From: Calothrix sp. FI2-JRJ7
GTDB taxonomy: Bacteria; Cyanobacteriota; Cyanobacteriia; Cyanobacteriales; Nostocaceae
Reading direction: 5' to 3'
NCBI GenBank assembly: GCA_019359675.1
Contig: JAHHGX010000081.1
Location: 116,300-180,299, forward strand
DNA length: 64,000 nucleotides
Every line of letters starts with the position of its first letter. Position 1 is the stretch's first letter. Under the pieces are notes generated by a model, which saw nothing but the letters and a program-made list of their open reading frames with translations, did not search any database and was not told the origin of the DNA. Positions 1 to 9,487 of the stretch are shown here, in pieces. The position numbers were made by a program, and so were the translations under genes.

Positions 1-172
1 CTTTCTCGCATTAACTACCTCGACCCAAATTTATTCAACCCAACCAACAATGATTAGTTGATTTGTGCTACTTGTTTAATATTCTGTAACCTACAACCTA
101 TGCTCAATGGCTATTTAATCGCGCTATTATCAGCGTGTAAGTGTGTTTGAAATACCAAATTTTAATTAAATT

Positions 173-388
173 ATGGGTGAAGCTAAACGTCGTAAAGAAT
201 CGCTAGGGGAAAAATACGGGCAGGAACAGCAAATTCTGCCGTGGTTGCCTATAACTAAAACCCAAGCCGAAAAGTTTGTCAAATGGACTACTAAGGGCGC
301 CTGGTATGGAATTGGTGCAATGGTCGCTATCTGGTTAACGGTGCGTTTTATTGGTCCAGCTTTCGGTTGGTGGCAAACTGTAGGTTAA
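173..388 (+). CDS. DUF2839 family small membrane protein
   Basis: This 71-residue protein has a charged N-terminus (MGEAKRRKESLGEKYGQ) followed by one hydrophobic stretch at about residues 43-62, so it is a small single-span membrane protein. The start motif and length match the cyanobacteria-restricted DUF2839 family as I remember it. No enzymatic motif is present and the function of the family is unknown. The ATG lies in an AT-rich leader without a clear ribosome binding site. One GGCGCC site lies inside the gene. No co-directional partner is close enough to suggest an operon. Confidence 0.85.
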   Translation: MGEAKRRKESLGEKYGQEQQILPWLPITKTQAEKFVKWTTKGAWYGIGAMVAIWLTVRFIGPAFGWWQTVG

Positions 389-1368
389 CAGCCAAAAAGG
401 TCAAGGGAAAAGATTTAACATAACTATTTATTTTCCCTGACCCAGTTGTATTTTTATTAAACTAGTATAATTACTTTGATAAAAAGTAATCTACAATACT
501 GAAAATTCTAAAATCTAACTAACGGTTTAGAGCTAAGTAGCTAATGATACTTTTTTATTAAAGCTTAAGAATCGACCTGCCGAAATGGCAACATTCTCTA
601 CCGATGCTCAGTTATCTTCATTTTTATCAGTCGAGCGATTTGGTGATTTACTTCGGGATTGTAGTCAAACTTATATCAGCAGCATTGATATAAGTCTATA
701 CAAGTTATCAGGTGTATTAACCATTAGGGCATCTATTAAATTAGTACGAAAGCAGACTATCTTGGCTAGTAGTTTAATTAGACACTATTTTTTACTTATA
801 CTTAGTTGTATTTTTAGTTGGAAGGCAAGTGAAATAAGCTTTGCCTTGTAAGAGTACAACAAGGATATAGCAAAAGCGTGTATATATTTAGACATATGTA
901 CTCAAGAATAGCGATTTTTTGATTTGCGTTATTGTTAGTGTGAAAGGCTTATAGTCTTGAGCAAACTGATGGTACAAAAGTAAAAATACCATCGTTTTTC
1001 TTAAGAAAAGTAGCACATGTTACGGTGGTTCGTGAATTTTTGTGCTATTTGTAGCTTTTCCGTGCTTGACTTGTACTCAATCTGAGTTAGTGTTAAAGCG
1101 GACTCACTACAAGAGCGAAGTCTACAAACGTTGCATTACATGAAGATAAGGTTAAATCTGACAATTCTGTCCGATATAACTAACGTCAAAAGTGAATGTT
1201 TTGATACGGCAGCAAAAATTCCTATGCACTACCTTAAGCGTGAGGTAGCTTCCGGGACTTTGTAGATAACCTGGAAATTGTAATGATTAGTTTACAATAC
1301 CAGTTTATGAGAAAATCTAAAGAAAATATAAAAGTACGCCCGATACCGTGGTGTAAGGAGGAAAAAAA
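389..1368. other. Long intergenic region with no convincing gene
   Basis: This is 980 bases of AT-rich sequence. The only longer open frame (585-851, plus) has no recognisable domain, no good ribosome binding site and many stops close by, so I do not call it. No tRNA, CRISPR or clear terminator was seen. The last 60 bases probably carry the promoter of the DUF1815 gene. Confidence 0.5.
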
Positions 1369-1716
1369 GTGTTTCTAAGATTAGCGCAACAACACAGGCA
1401 ATTTGTCCAAGACTTGGTAATGAATTTACAGGCATTGGCGATAGTACTCGAACGTCGTGGCTATCCTGCATCTTGCTATACCTGTGGCGACCAAATGAAC
1501 AGTGCTTCATTTATGGTGAGCTTAGGAGAAAACCACTTAATTCGCTTTTTGGTATCCGATTATGGAATTACCTGGACTGAAATGCGTGATGACCGTGAGT
1601 TAATGAAGTTGGAAGGAGCAGAGGCTGTTAATCAGTTGCAAGAATTGGCTAATATTGTCAAATACTCTATGCAAGAGAAAGGCGCCGCTAACAAAACCCT
1701 TGCCAAGCGTCACTAA
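1369..1716 (+). CDS. DUF1815 family protein
   Basis: The 115-residue product has a sequence typical of the cyanobacterial DUF1815 family, beginning with FLRLAQQHRQFVQDLVMNL and containing a Cys pair (CYTC, about residues 42-45). It is soluble, with no signal peptide or membrane span. The start is GTG at 1369, chosen because a strong Shine-Dalgarno sequence (AAGGAGGA, about 1355-1362) sits directly upstream. The C-terminal tail is lysine-rich. Function is unknown. It stands alone, flanked by long intergenic regions. Confidence 0.85.
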   Translation: MFLRLAQQHRQFVQDLVMNLQALAIVLERRGYPASCYTCGDQMNSASFMVSLGENHLIRFLVSDYGITWTEMRDDRELMKLEGAEAVNQLQELANIVKYSMQEKGAANKTLAKRH

Positions 1717-2318
1717 GTATAATAAATACAACTAGTATATTTATTTACAAAGTGCGTGAAGACAAGGTAATTATGAAATGCTCCTACTGGGAATGCTAAT
1801 AGCTAATTGCTTGTTTTTAAAACGATACCAAAGTGCTAAAAACGCTGTTAGCCTTTAGCCATTGCCCTGAAGCCCAGAAAGCAAGCGTGCAAGACACTCA
1901 CCTTATCTCAATAAGATTTAATACTAGCAAGTGGTTTTGCAGTAATAAATCAACGAGAGCAGTGATGTTCAGTTGAATAGGAAGCGTATATAGCACCGAA
2001 GCGAGTTAACTAGAATTTAATCATGAGCAAGTCAGGCGGTCATGTTCATGAATGGGGTGACATACGAGTAATAAAACCGAAAGCGATTCGACTCGCGGTG
2101 CTATAATTGCTGACCAACAAAGAAATTAAACACAAACAAATACGTATTGGACTTCAACTCTTAGAGTTATAAATATTCAGGGCTTTTCGATACTTGTTGA
2201 ATTATTTCTCAAATTTTTTAGTTACGAGTCATTTTCCCGCTTAACTACAATATCTATTGTTATGCTATTTCCAGAGCAGAATCGAAATAGTTAGGCATAA
2301 AAATGGGAAAGTTTTAAT
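1717..2318. other. Intergenic region with a structured element
   Basis: These 602 bases lack an open frame of note. The arms TATAGCACCG (1989-1998) and CGGTGCTATA (2096-2105) are perfect complements, and GCGAGT/ACTCGC extends the stem after a two-base bulge, enclosing about 85 bases. Inside, GTCATG and GGTGAC can form a smaller stem and TCATGA occurs twice. It could be a small RNA or a relic of a mobile element. No known RNA family was recognised. Confidence 0.35.
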
Positions 2319-2813
2319 ATGTCCGAAGAAAAAGTAAATCAATACTCGTTACCCACAAGTACAATTACCAATCCATCATCTAGTACATACGAAAACTGGT
2401 TCGAGTACCCAGTGCGCGTATATCCTCACCATACAGACTATGCTGGAGTAGTCTGGCATGGCACTTATTTAACTTGGATGGAGGAAGCACGTGTTGAGTA
2501 TTTACGCACTTGCGGTATAAACTATGCCGATTTAGTTGCTTTAGGTTGCGATTTACCAGTTGTAGAGTTATCTATACGTTACCATCGGTCACTGCAACTA
2601 GGAACAACAGCAATTTTAAAAACCCGCATGGGAGATTTAAGCGGTGTACGTATTAATTTTGATTATGCTCTCGAATCTGAAGATACCCAAGAGTTATATT
2701 TAACCGCAGCAGTAACACTCGTAGCTGTAGACCGAGAGCGTGGTAAAATAATGCGCCAACTCCCAGCTAACGTCAAAGATGCGCTTCTCAAAATTTCTAA
2801 CCCTATGAATTAG
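2319..2813 (+). CDS. YbgC/FadM-type acyl-CoA thioesterase
   Basis: This 164-residue protein is a single hot-dog domain of the 4-hydroxybenzoyl-CoA thioesterase superfamily. The active-site segment VYPHHTDYAGVVWHGTYL (about residues 33-50) carries the catalytic Asp followed by the conserved GxVxHxxY pattern, and WMEEARVEYLR follows. In cyanobacteria relatives of this size include the 1,4-dihydroxy-2-naphthoyl-CoA thioesterase of phylloquinone synthesis, so that is one possible role, but the sequence alone does not fix the substrate. The first roughly 25 residues are Ser/Thr/Asn-rich and are an extension compared with the family. It is monocistronic. Confidence 0.8.
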   Translation: MSEEKVNQYSLPTSTITNPSSSTYENWFEYPVRVYPHHTDYAGVVWHGTYLTWMEEARVEYLRTCGINYADLVALGCDLPVVELSIRYHRSLQLGTTAILKTRMGDLSGVRINFDYALESEDTQELYLTAAVTLVAVDRERGKIMRQLPANVKDALLKISNPMN

Positions 2814-3005
2814 ATTATCATTTCTATTAAGATAGCGTGGAAGGATTTGAGTTCCCCACGCTTTTATGCTGGTATAAAATATAATTCAATACGTACAATA
2901 AGATACCAAACCTTTCTCTTAAATGTCATAAGTACCCCGAAGGATGTCAGTGTATGGAGTTGTGACTATAAGTTATACTGTGCAATACAAGGGACAGAGA
3001 ATTAA

Positions 3006-3185
3006 TTATCTACCACTGCGCGTATTTTGAGTAAACTGTTGAATTAGATCAAGTAAAGTTATACCGTAACCTGCCTGTAAAAAGAAAATTACTGCGGCAA
3101 TTAATGCTGCATTTACAAGTGTTGTTTTAATGACTCTGAGAAGAAATGTAAAGATAATCCACGCTACAATTAAAGCTACGAACAT
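3006..3185 (-). CDS. Small conserved membrane protein (59 aa)
   Basis: The minus strand encodes a 59-residue protein starting MFVALIVAWIIFTFLLR and ending in FTQNTRSGR. It has two hydrophobic segments (about residues 2-16 and 25-41) separated by a basic RVIKTT linker, so it should be a hairpin membrane protein. Similar short proteins upstream or downstream of other genes are common in cyanobacteria; I recall the pattern but cannot name a family. There is no strong ribosome binding site. It lies downstream of dxr on the same strand with a 238-base gap, so it is probably independent. Confidence 0.6.
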   Translation of the reverse strand: MFVALIVAWIIFTFLLRVIKTTLVNAALIAAVIFFLQAGYGITLLDLIQQFTQNTRSGR

Positions 3186-3423
3186 ATATTGTATAAAAGT
3201 AGTTAAGTATGAGTTTTAGTCAGTGGCTAATGGGTAAGTTTTAATTCTGAACCAAAACAACGATAATAGTACTCGATTTTTATGAGACTTAAAATAAATT
3301 TAAGTATTTATTGTTGCTATCATTGACATTGATTGTTACATCTGTCTATTGAATTATGTTTTCTCTATGCTCTTCGTGGCTTTGTTTCCCCCGGATTTAT
3401 ACATCCGAGGGTTGACAACTAGA

Positions 3424-4614
3424 CTAACGTAATGAAATAAACTGGGGACGAGTTTCTAATTGCGATAGAAAATCTATAACTTGTTGTCTTGCCCATTTAT
3501 CGGCGCCTATAATATCTTCCAAAGAAGGATTTTGTGCATTATTATGACGCGCACACGTCATTTCAATACAACGTGGGATATCTAAAAACTTAATTTTCTC
3601 ATCTAAAAACAGAGCTACTGCCTGTTCATTAGCTGCGTTTAATACTGCTGGCATCGAACCACCTGCCCGACCTGCTGCGTATGCTAAATTCATACATGGG
3701 TATTTTTGATGGTCAGGTTCACGGAAAGTCAAATTTCCAGCTTTGACTAAATCGAGACGTTCCCAGTCTGTAAAAATTCTTTCGGGATATGACATTGCAT
3801 ACAGCAATGGTAAACGCATATCAGCCCAACCAAGTTGAGCTAGTACTGAGGTATCTTGAAGTTCAATTAGTGAGTGAATAATACTTTGCGGATGAATTAC
3901 AATTTCGATGTTATCGTAGTCCATCCCAAACAAAAAGTGTGCTTCAATTACTTCTAAGCCTTTATTCATCAGGGTTGCAGAATCAACGGTAATTTTGCGT
4001 CCCATTGACCAGTTTGGATGCTTTAAAGCATCGGCAACTGTAACTGAAGCTAAATCGGATACTGCCCAGTCACGGAAGGCGCCTCCTGAAGCTGTCAGAA
4101 TAATCTTACGTAATCCGTGAGTTGGTACACCTTGTAAACATTGAAATATTGCAGAATGTTCTGAGTCAGCAGGTAGTAATTTAACACCATACTCTTCAAT
4201 TAAAGGTAGAACAACTGGGGCGCCTGCAATTAAAGTTTCTTTGTTAGCAAGAGCAATATTTTTACCTGCTTTAATTGCTGCGATAGTTGGAAGTAAACCA
4301 GCACAACCAACTATACCTGTAACAACGCTTTGGGAATCACCATAAGCAGCTACCTCAATAATTCCAGCTTCACCTGCAAGCAAAATTGGTTTGTAATCAA
4401 GGTCTTTAATGCCATCTTGAAGTATCGGCAATTTTTCAGGAGCGCAAATTGCTGCTATACTCGGTCGAAACTGCCGAATCTGTTTGATTAGCATTTCAAC
4501 ATTATTACCAGCCGCTAACCCTACAACCCTGAATTGGTCAGGATATTGTGCCACAATATCTAAAGTTTGGGTTCCAATTGAACCTGTGGAACCAAGAAGA
4601 GTTATTGCTTTCAC
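3424..4614 (-). CDS. dxr: 1-deoxy-D-xylulose 5-phosphate reductoisomerase
   Basis: The enzyme converts DXP to 2-C-methyl-D-erythritol 4-phosphate with NADPH, the committed step of the plastid-type isoprenoid (MEP) pathway that supplies carotenoids, phytol and quinones. The 396-residue length is normal. Visible are the N-terminal dinucleotide-binding motif [15 protein letters not shown], the NKETLIAGA segment near residue 124, the metal and substrate motif [10 protein letters not shown] near residue 149, the flexible-loop region [21 protein letters not shown] and the C-terminal helical domain. The ATG agrees with the family start. The gene is divergent from nothing close; the pentapeptide gene upstream has the same orientation after a short gap. 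Confidence 0.97.
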   Translation of the reverse strand: MKAITLLGSTGSIGTQTLDIVAQYPDQFRVVGLAAGNNVEMLIKQIRQFRPSIAAICAPEKLPILQDGIKDLDYKPILLAGEAGIIEVAAYGDSQSVVTGIVGCAGLLPTIAAIKAGKNIALANKETLIAGAPVVLPLIEEYGVKLLPADSEHSAIFQCLQGVPTHGLRKIILTASGGAFRDWAVSDLASVTVADALKHPNWSMGRKITVDSATLMNKGLEVIEAHFLFGMDYDNIEIVIHPQSIIHSLIELQDTSVLAQLGWADMRLPLLYAMSYPERIFTDWERLDLVKAGNLTFREPDHQKYPCMNLAYAAGRAGGSMPAVLNAANEQAVALFLDEKIKFLDIPRCIEMTCARHNNAQNPSLEDIIGADKWARQQVIDFLSQLETRPQFISLR

Positions 4615-4667
4615 AATTTTTTAATTATTAAAGAATAACTCTAATATAAAATGCTTTGGCATTTACA

Positions 4668-5165
4668 TTATGGGCACATTAGTGTTTCGCGAGTGTCGCG
4701 TCCGGTTTTGGAATTTGTACCTTTGGCGACTTTACATAATTTCTCTTGCTCGTCGTCGCGTAATAATACGTCGGTAAAGTCTGCTCCATCGATTACGGCG
4801 CCATCAAATTTTGCACTAGCAGCAAAAGCTCCTTCTAATACTGCGTTGGTTAAGTTCGCTTTAACTAAGCGTGCGGAGTCTAAGGTAGCGTTTGTTAAAT
4901 CAGCACCTGTAAAATCTACTGACTCAAGGTTTGAAGCAAAGAAACTTACACCGCGCAAATTAGAGTTAGTAAAGTTGCTTTGCTTTAAGTTGGCTTTGGT
5001 AAAGCTAGAGTCGCTCAAGTCACGTCCTGAAAAATCAGCGTCAATCAAAATCTCTTTGTTATAGTCGAGTGCAAAACTCGCAGGCGCCAGCCCGAAGTTG
5101 AAAGTTAAGCAAATTATTCCGTAAAAGAATAAACTAAGTATATACGTCCAAATACGTTTAGTCAT
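4668..5165 (-). CDS. Secreted (lumenal) pentapeptide repeat protein
   Basis: The 165-residue protein starts with an N-terminal hydrophobic signal (about residues 5-32, ending near ASFALDY), which suggests export to the thylakoid lumen or periplasm. Residues about 42-125 form pentapeptide repeats of the A(D/N)LXX type, such as ADFSGRDLSDSSF and ADLTNATLDSARL, which fold as a right-handed quadrilateral beta helix. The C-terminal segment has two cysteines (LCKVAKGTNSKTGRDTRETLMC) as in plant lumenal pentapeptide proteins of the TL15/TL17 type. Biochemical function is unknown. A plus-strand open frame antisense to it is a shadow. Confidence 0.85.
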   Translation of the reverse strand: MTKRIWTYILSLFFYGIICLTFNFGLAPASFALDYNKEILIDADFSGRDLSDSSFTKANLKQSNFTNSNLRGVSFFASNLESVDFTGADLTNATLDSARLVKANLTNAVLEGAFAASAKFDGAVIDGADFTDVLLRDDEQEKLCKVAKGTNSKTGRDTRETLMCP

Positions 5166-5191
5166 ATAGTTTTGAAGTAGTATTTACATCT

Positions 5192-5635
5192 ATGGCTCCT
5201 TCTAATCATTATCTCGACATCGGTACATTAGGTGAAGACTTTGTAGCCGAGTGGTTAGCTGAAAATGGCTCAAAAATTCTACACCGTAGATGGAAGAGTG
5301 GTCGTAGAGGAGAAATTGATATTATTGCGCTCGTTGAAGCAAAAGAAAAAATAAATATTACTACTCAAGATTTAACACTAGCGTTTGTTGAAGTGAAAAC
5401 GCGCAGCGCACGAAACTGGGACTCTGGAGGAAGATATGCCGTAGAGTCACGTAAACAAACTAAATTAAGGATAGCAGCACAAATGTTTCTGGCAGAACAC
5501 CCAGATAAAGAAAACTATACGTGTCGCTTTGATGTTGCTATCGTCTGTTGTAAGCCAAAACCTAAAAGCCAACATGCAGAAAATTTAGAGTATTATTTAA
5601 CCCTACAAGAATATATTACAGGTGCTTTTGATTGA
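5192..5635 (+). CDS. YraN / UPF0102 family nuclease-fold protein
   Basis: This 147-residue protein belongs to the YraN (UPF0102) family with a restriction-endonuclease-like fold. The early motif GxxGEDFVAEWL (about residues 12-22), the RRGEIDIIA segment (about 38-47) with the metal-binding Asp and the FVEVKTR motif (about 70-77, Glu-x-Lys) form the PD-(D/E)xK catalytic pattern. The family resembles Holliday junction resolvases but its physiological role is not established. It is divergent from the pentapeptide gene with only 26 bases between start codons, so the promoters overlap. Confidence 0.85.
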   Translation: MAPSNHYLDIGTLGEDFVAEWLAENGSKILHRRWKSGRRGEIDIIALVEAKEKINITTQDLTLAFVEVKTRSARNWDSGGRYAVESRKQTKLRIAAQMFLAEHPDKENYTCRFDVAIVCCKPKPKSQHAENLEYYLTLQEYITGAFD

Positions 5636-5714
5636 GATGCCGATAACTGGTAGGGTCAAGTCCTAACTACCAGTCACCGTACAATTATTCAATTATTTTC
5701 TCAAACTTAACTTT

Positions 5715-6128
5715 TTAAGCGAGTGTTTCTGGGCAATAACCCAAACCTCGCACAAACTGTTGACGGAACGCTTCAATTTCTTCTCTTTCAGGATTTCCAT
5801 GTGAGACTATCGCGACTTGATAGCGACGCATTACATCAACAGGATACTGTCCAGCTTCTAGACTCCACAGTGCCATTTGTACCCGCATTGGTGGTTCGTA
5901 AGCAATTCCTAACTCGTTTAAGAACGCGCGAAAATCACCATCTATGTCCGATGATACTTGACCTGTAAGTTTAACTCGTACCACCCAGCCATCAATTTGA
6001 TGAATCACAGTTACGAAAGAAACAGGCAACTGTGGTCGGGAGTGTAAAAATTGAATTACTCTTAAGGTTAGACTGGCATTTGCCAGGTAATACAAATGTT
6101 CCATTTCGCTGCTTGGGATGAAAGCCAA
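5715..6128 (-). CDS. Conserved hypothetical protein
   Basis: The 137-residue product is soluble, with no signal peptide or membrane span. I do not recognise a domain. An internal Met at residue 9 (MEHLYYLANASLTLRVI) is an alternative start and could be the true one. The central part reads as alternating beta strands and helices (VSFVTVIHQIDGWVVRVKL), with a Pro-rich turn EPPMRVQ. Codon use and length look like a real gene. It is convergent with yraN after about 80 bases and lies on the opposite strand from queA. Confidence 0.65.
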   Translation of the reverse strand: MAFIPSSEMEHLYYLANASLTLRVIQFLHSRPQLPVSFVTVIHQIDGWVVRVKLTGQVSSDIDGDFRAFLNELGIAYEPPMRVQMALWSLEAGQYPVDVMRRYQVAIVSHGNPEREEIEAFRQQFVRGLGYCPETLA

Positions 6129-6344
6129 TCCTACATATCTATTATTGGAACAATAACCCCATCATCCGGTAGGGTAAAAGCCCCCGTTTTTTATTGGGTA
6201 GGTTTACCCAATTTTTATATTTTCGTTTACGTGTCACCTAATAGTACTCATCATAAACTCAAAAGATAAGATTGACCCCTAATCGCGTAAAGTTCATTTA
6301 TAAAGAAAAGCTAAAATTACTTTATATCCATTATCAGAATCTAG

Positions 6345-7484
6345 ATGCAGCAGGACTTAGAGCAACTCAATTTCAATCCCACCTCCACAGACGGAGAGAA
6401 ATATTGTGATTTAGACCGTTCGACAGCTGGTTACGACTACGATTTACCCGAACAATTGATAGCTCAAAATCCAGCAGTTCCCCGTGACAGTTCAAAATTG
6501 CTAGTAGTAAATTCGACTAGTAAAACTAATACTAGTTCCCTTTTACACCATATATTCCGTGATTTACCGGATATTTTACAACCTGGTGATTTATTGATAA
6601 TGAACGACACCAAGGTTTTGAGTGCGCGTTTACACGGTCGTAAATCTACTGGCGCCAAGTTGGAAGTTTTACTCTTAGAAGAGCGTGAACAAAATTGTTG
6701 GTTGGCATTGGTAAAACCAGGAAAGCGATTTAAGATTGGTTCACAGATATTTTTTGAGGCGCCTCCTTATGATGGCACACTAGCAGCGACAGTAATAGAC
6801 TCAGATAAAGCAACAGGTGGACGGGTATTAAAATTTCATGTGCCAAATGGAAAATCTTTGGTGCAATTATTAGATACATTCGGCGAAGTACCATTACCTC
6901 CGTACATAACACAAAGCCAAGCATCCGACGAGCAGTATCAAACCGTATATGCTAATACGCCAGGTGCAGTAGCGGCGCCAACAGCAGGGCTACATTTTAC
7001 ACCTGAACTACTTGACACATTAGAGAAAAAAGGCATAAACCACGCGTTTATAACTCTACATGTGGGTGTAGGAACGTTTCGTCCCGTCGAAGTTGAAGAT
7101 GTAACTACACACACAATGCACTCCGAATGGATAGAAGTGCCATCTACGACAGTCGAGCAAATCAAAGCAACGCAACACAAAGGTGGAAGAATTATAGCAG
7201 TAGGAACAACCGTTGTTAGAGCATTAGAAGGCGCCGCAGCAGAAACCGGGGAAATAACAGAATTTTGCGGCAAGACAAATTTATTTATCTACCCTGGTTT
7301 TCAATGGCGAGTCATTGAGGGGTTAATAACCAACTTCCACTTACCTCGCTCCAGTTTACTAATGCTAGTCAGCGCACTTATCGGTCGAGAAAACTTACTC
7401 AATATATACAAAGAAGCAATAAACGAGAATTACCGCTTCTACTCATTTGGTGACGCAATGCTAATTCTCCCTGAAAAAACATAA
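6345..7484 (+). CDS. queA: S-adenosylmethionine:tRNA ribosyltransferase-isomerase
   Basis: QueA transfers and isomerises the ribosyl group of SAM to preQ1-modified tRNA, giving epoxyqueuosine in the anticodon wobble position. The family N-terminus appears as YDYDLPEQLIAQNPAVPRD from about residue 30, followed by LLIMNDTKVLSARLHG (about 82-97), GRVLKFH, the TPGAVAAPTAGLHF signature (about 208-221), HVGVGTFRPV and the C-terminal NFHLPRSSLLMLVSA motif. The 379-residue length exceeds the usual roughly 350-360 because of a 25-30-residue N-terminal extension; no ATG lies nearer the conserved core, so the annotated start or a non-ATG start is possible. No queuosine partner gene is adjacent. Confidence 0.95.
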   Translation: MQQDLEQLNFNPTSTDGEKYCDLDRSTAGYDYDLPEQLIAQNPAVPRDSSKLLVVNSTSKTNTSSLLHHIFRDLPDILQPGDLLIMNDTKVLSARLHGRKSTGAKLEVLLLEEREQNCWLALVKPGKRFKIGSQIFFEAPPYDGTLAATVIDSDKATGGRVLKFHVPNGKSLVQLLDTFGEVPLPPYITQSQASDEQYQTVYANTPGAVAAPTAGLHFTPELLDTLEKKGINHAFITLHVGVGTFRPVEVEDVTTHTMHSEWIEVPSTTVEQIKATQHKGGRIIAVGTTVVRALEGAAAETGEITEFCGKTNLFIYPGFQWRVIEGLITNFHLPRSSLLMLVSALIGRENLLNIYKEAINENYRFYSFGDAMLILPEKT

Positions 7485-7572
7485 ATATTCATCCATCACA
7501 CTGTATATTTCATCCGCAATACTGGGAAACCTAGACTTATAGCCTTTAAATATAAGTACAGGTCTACCTGAT

Positions 7573-8727
7573 ATGTCTCATAATTATCATTCTCATAAGT
7601 ATTTACGCCTTTATTCCCGAATTACGCTTTTTACAGCTTCTGTTTTATTAGCACTAACGGCGCCGAGTTTCTTAAACACTCATAGTAAACTATTGGCACA
7701 AAACGTTGTTACTCAAGACTTAGAAGCAGCAGGTTTATACCAGCAAGGTGTAATCCGTTACAGCCGTGGAGATTATCAGGGTGGAGAAATGTTACTAAGG
7801 CAAGCATTACAGCGCGACCCCAACTTAGCAGCCGCGCGGACTTATCTTGGTAACATCATGTTGAAGCAAAATCGTATTGAATCAGCAGTACAAGAATATT
7901 CAGAAGCAGTACGAATAGACCCAAACTTTGCAGAAGGTTACTTTAACTTAGGTTTAGGACTGCACAAGCAAGGACAACGCGAAACAGCAATAACTGCCTA
8001 TCGTCAAGGATTAGTGGTTAACCCAACAATGGCAGCAGCACACTATAACATGGGGTTAGCATTATACGAACTAGGACAAATAAACGAAGCAATAACAGCT
8101 TACCAACAGGGAATAAATATCGACAGCAGTAATGCAAACGCTTACTACAACTTAGCTATTGCTTTAGAACAAACAGGACAAGTTCAAGAAGCAATGAATT
8201 CATATCGCCAAGCATTAAACATCAATCCAGATAACGCTGCTGCTTATAATCGTTTAGGTAGTTTAATGGCAAAAAGCGGTCTAACAACCGAAGCTGTAGC
8301 AACTTACACTGAATCAATTCGTCGTACAGCCGTAAATCCAGATGCTTATTATAGTATCGGCATGGCTTGGATGAACCAAGGTGAATATAAAAAAGCAAAC
8401 AGAGCATTCAAACGCGCGCAGCAACAATATCGCCAACAAGGTAATATTCAACTAGTCGAAAAAATCGAACAACTAATCATCCAAACAGCACAAGGTGACA
8501 AACCCATCACACCAGCTGCATCTGAACCTCAAGTTCAACCCGAAGCAACAACCCAAACTGAAACCCCAACCGAAAACACCGAAACCCAAACTCAAACTGA
8601 AACCCCAACCGAAAACACCGAAACTCAAACTCAAACTCAACCCAATAATTCCAGCGAATCAACCCAAACAAAAGTAATAGAATTCGGTCAACCAGTGCCA
8701 GCCGAATTAGAACAAAATAAAAGTTAA
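7573..8727 (+). CDS. Secreted TPR repeat protein with low-complexity tail
   Basis: The 384-residue protein has an N-terminal signal segment (hydrophobic, about residues 16-43) followed by about six or seven tetratricopeptide repeats (about residues 50-295), visible in repeated phrases such as NPNLAAARTYLGNIML, DPNFAEGYFNLGLGL and NPDNAAAYNRLGSLM. TPR arrays act as protein-binding scaffolds. The C-terminal 80 residues are a Thr/Gln/Glu-rich tail containing a perfect tandem copy of a 13-residue unit, TETPTENTETQTQ, encoded by a 39-bp DNA repeat (about 8558-8635). Its partner is unknown. Confidence 0.8.
   Translation: MSHNYHSHKYLRLYSRITLFTASVLLALTAPSFLNTHSKLLAQNVVTQDLEAAGLYQQGVIRYSRGDYQGGEMLLRQALQRDPNLAAARTYLGNIMLKQNRIESAVQEYSEAVRIDPNFAEGYFNLGLGLHKQGQRETAITAYRQGLVVNPTMAAAHYNMGLALYELGQINEAITAYQQGINIDSSNANAYYNLAIALEQTGQVQEAMNSYRQALNINPDNAAAYNRLGSLMAKSGLTTEAVATYTESIRRTAVNPDAYYSIGMAWMNQGEYKKANRAFKRAQQQYRQQGNIQLVEKIEQLIIQTAQGDKPITPAASEPQVQPEATTQTETPTENTETQTQTETPTENTETQTQTQPNNSSESTQTKVIEFGQPVPAELEQNKS
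8558..8635 (+). repeat. In-frame 39-bp tandem repeat (two copies)
   Basis: Two nearly identical 39-base copies start at about 8558 and 8597 and encode the 13-residue unit TETPTENTETQTQ twice. The copies differ at a single third-codon position, so this is a recent in-frame duplication in the tail of the TPR protein. Confidence 0.8.
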
Positions 8728-8858
8728 TACCTCTTGTAGCACAGGCATCCTGCCTGTGCAGTCACGTCACTTTCTTTACCACAGAGACCACGAGAGTTCA
8801 CAGAGGAAGAGAGTAAGAAAATTAACCGCAAAAGGCGCAAAGGTCGCAAAGAAAAACA

Positions 8859-9440
8859 TCAGTGAGAGAGCAAATAACCTAAAGCACGACGAACATATAA
8901 TTGCCACGATTCTGTAGTAGGTGGAAAAATTAACCCATAAAGCATAATGCCGCTCATCATGTCAAACACAATACCTGGCTCTAAATTTACAGAAACTTCT
9001 TTTCTCGCTTTTGCCCTTTCTATAACTACAGCAAAAGCATCTCGTCGAGGTTGTAAATACTTTTCCCAATAAATACGCGCGAACTGAGAATTACTCGATG
9101 CACTACTAATTATCATCGCTACAGTCTTTCTTCCTAGAGGAGTAAAAGTTATTTGCGCGGCGCCTTCAATTAATGCATCAATGTCACTCCATATACTTCC
9201 TGTGTCAGGGATTTCCACATCTTGCCTAACACTCTCAATCGCATCAGCTACTAATTCTTCTTTAGATGTGTAGCGTCGATAAATAGTCGTCTTACCCACA
9301 CCCGCGCGCGCGGCAATTCCATCAATACTCATAGCATCAAACCCTACTTCAGCAAGAAGTTCTAGGGTTGCTTGCAGCATTGCTTGATGAGATTGGAGAC
9401 TCCTGGGTCTTCCTGGCGATTTTTTGCTGTTACTACTCAT
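8859..9440 (-). CDS. TetR family transcriptional regulator
   Basis: This 193-residue protein has an N-terminal helix-turn-helix of the TetR type: about residues 18-62 with FDAMSIDGIAARAGVGKTTIYRRY, which is the DNA-recognition helix region. The C-terminal ligand-binding part (about 75-190) is all helical and fits the TetR_C_11-type group. It is transcribed divergently from the Coq4-like gene, and a perfect 17-bp palindrome lies between them, so it likely represses itself and that gene until a lipophilic ligand binds. The ligand is not known. Confidence 0.9.
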   Translation of the reverse strand: MSSNSKKSPGRPRSLQSHQAMLQATLELLAEVGFDAMSIDGIAARAGVGKTTIYRRYTSKEELVADAIESVRQDVEIPDTGSIWSDIDALIEGAAQITFTPLGRKTVAMIISSASSNSQFARIYWEKYLQPRRDAFAVVIERAKARKEVSVNLEPGIVFDMMSGIMLYGLIFPPTTESWQLYVRRALGYLLSH

Positions 9441-9455
9441 ATATGTTATTATATT

Positions 9456-9472
9456 TACGATACAGTATCGTA
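9456..9472. promoter_or_regulatory. TetR operator palindrome
   Basis: TACGATAC-A-GTATCGTA is a perfect 17-bp palindrome centred on 9464. It lies 15 bases upstream of the TetR start codon and 15 bases before the Coq4-like start, and is flanked by A/T-rich sequence that could serve as the -10 region on either side. The position and symmetry fit a TetR dimer site controlling both genes. Confidence 0.75.
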
Positions 9473-9487
9473 TTTAAAAAGTGAAAT

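Noticed and set aside
585..851. 88-residue open frame on the plus strand
   Set aside because: No domain, no ribosome binding site and an AT-rich setting full of stops; probably chance.
8495..8677. Lys/Pro-rich open frame inside the TPR gene
   Set aside because: It is an out-of-frame reading of the tandem repeat tail.
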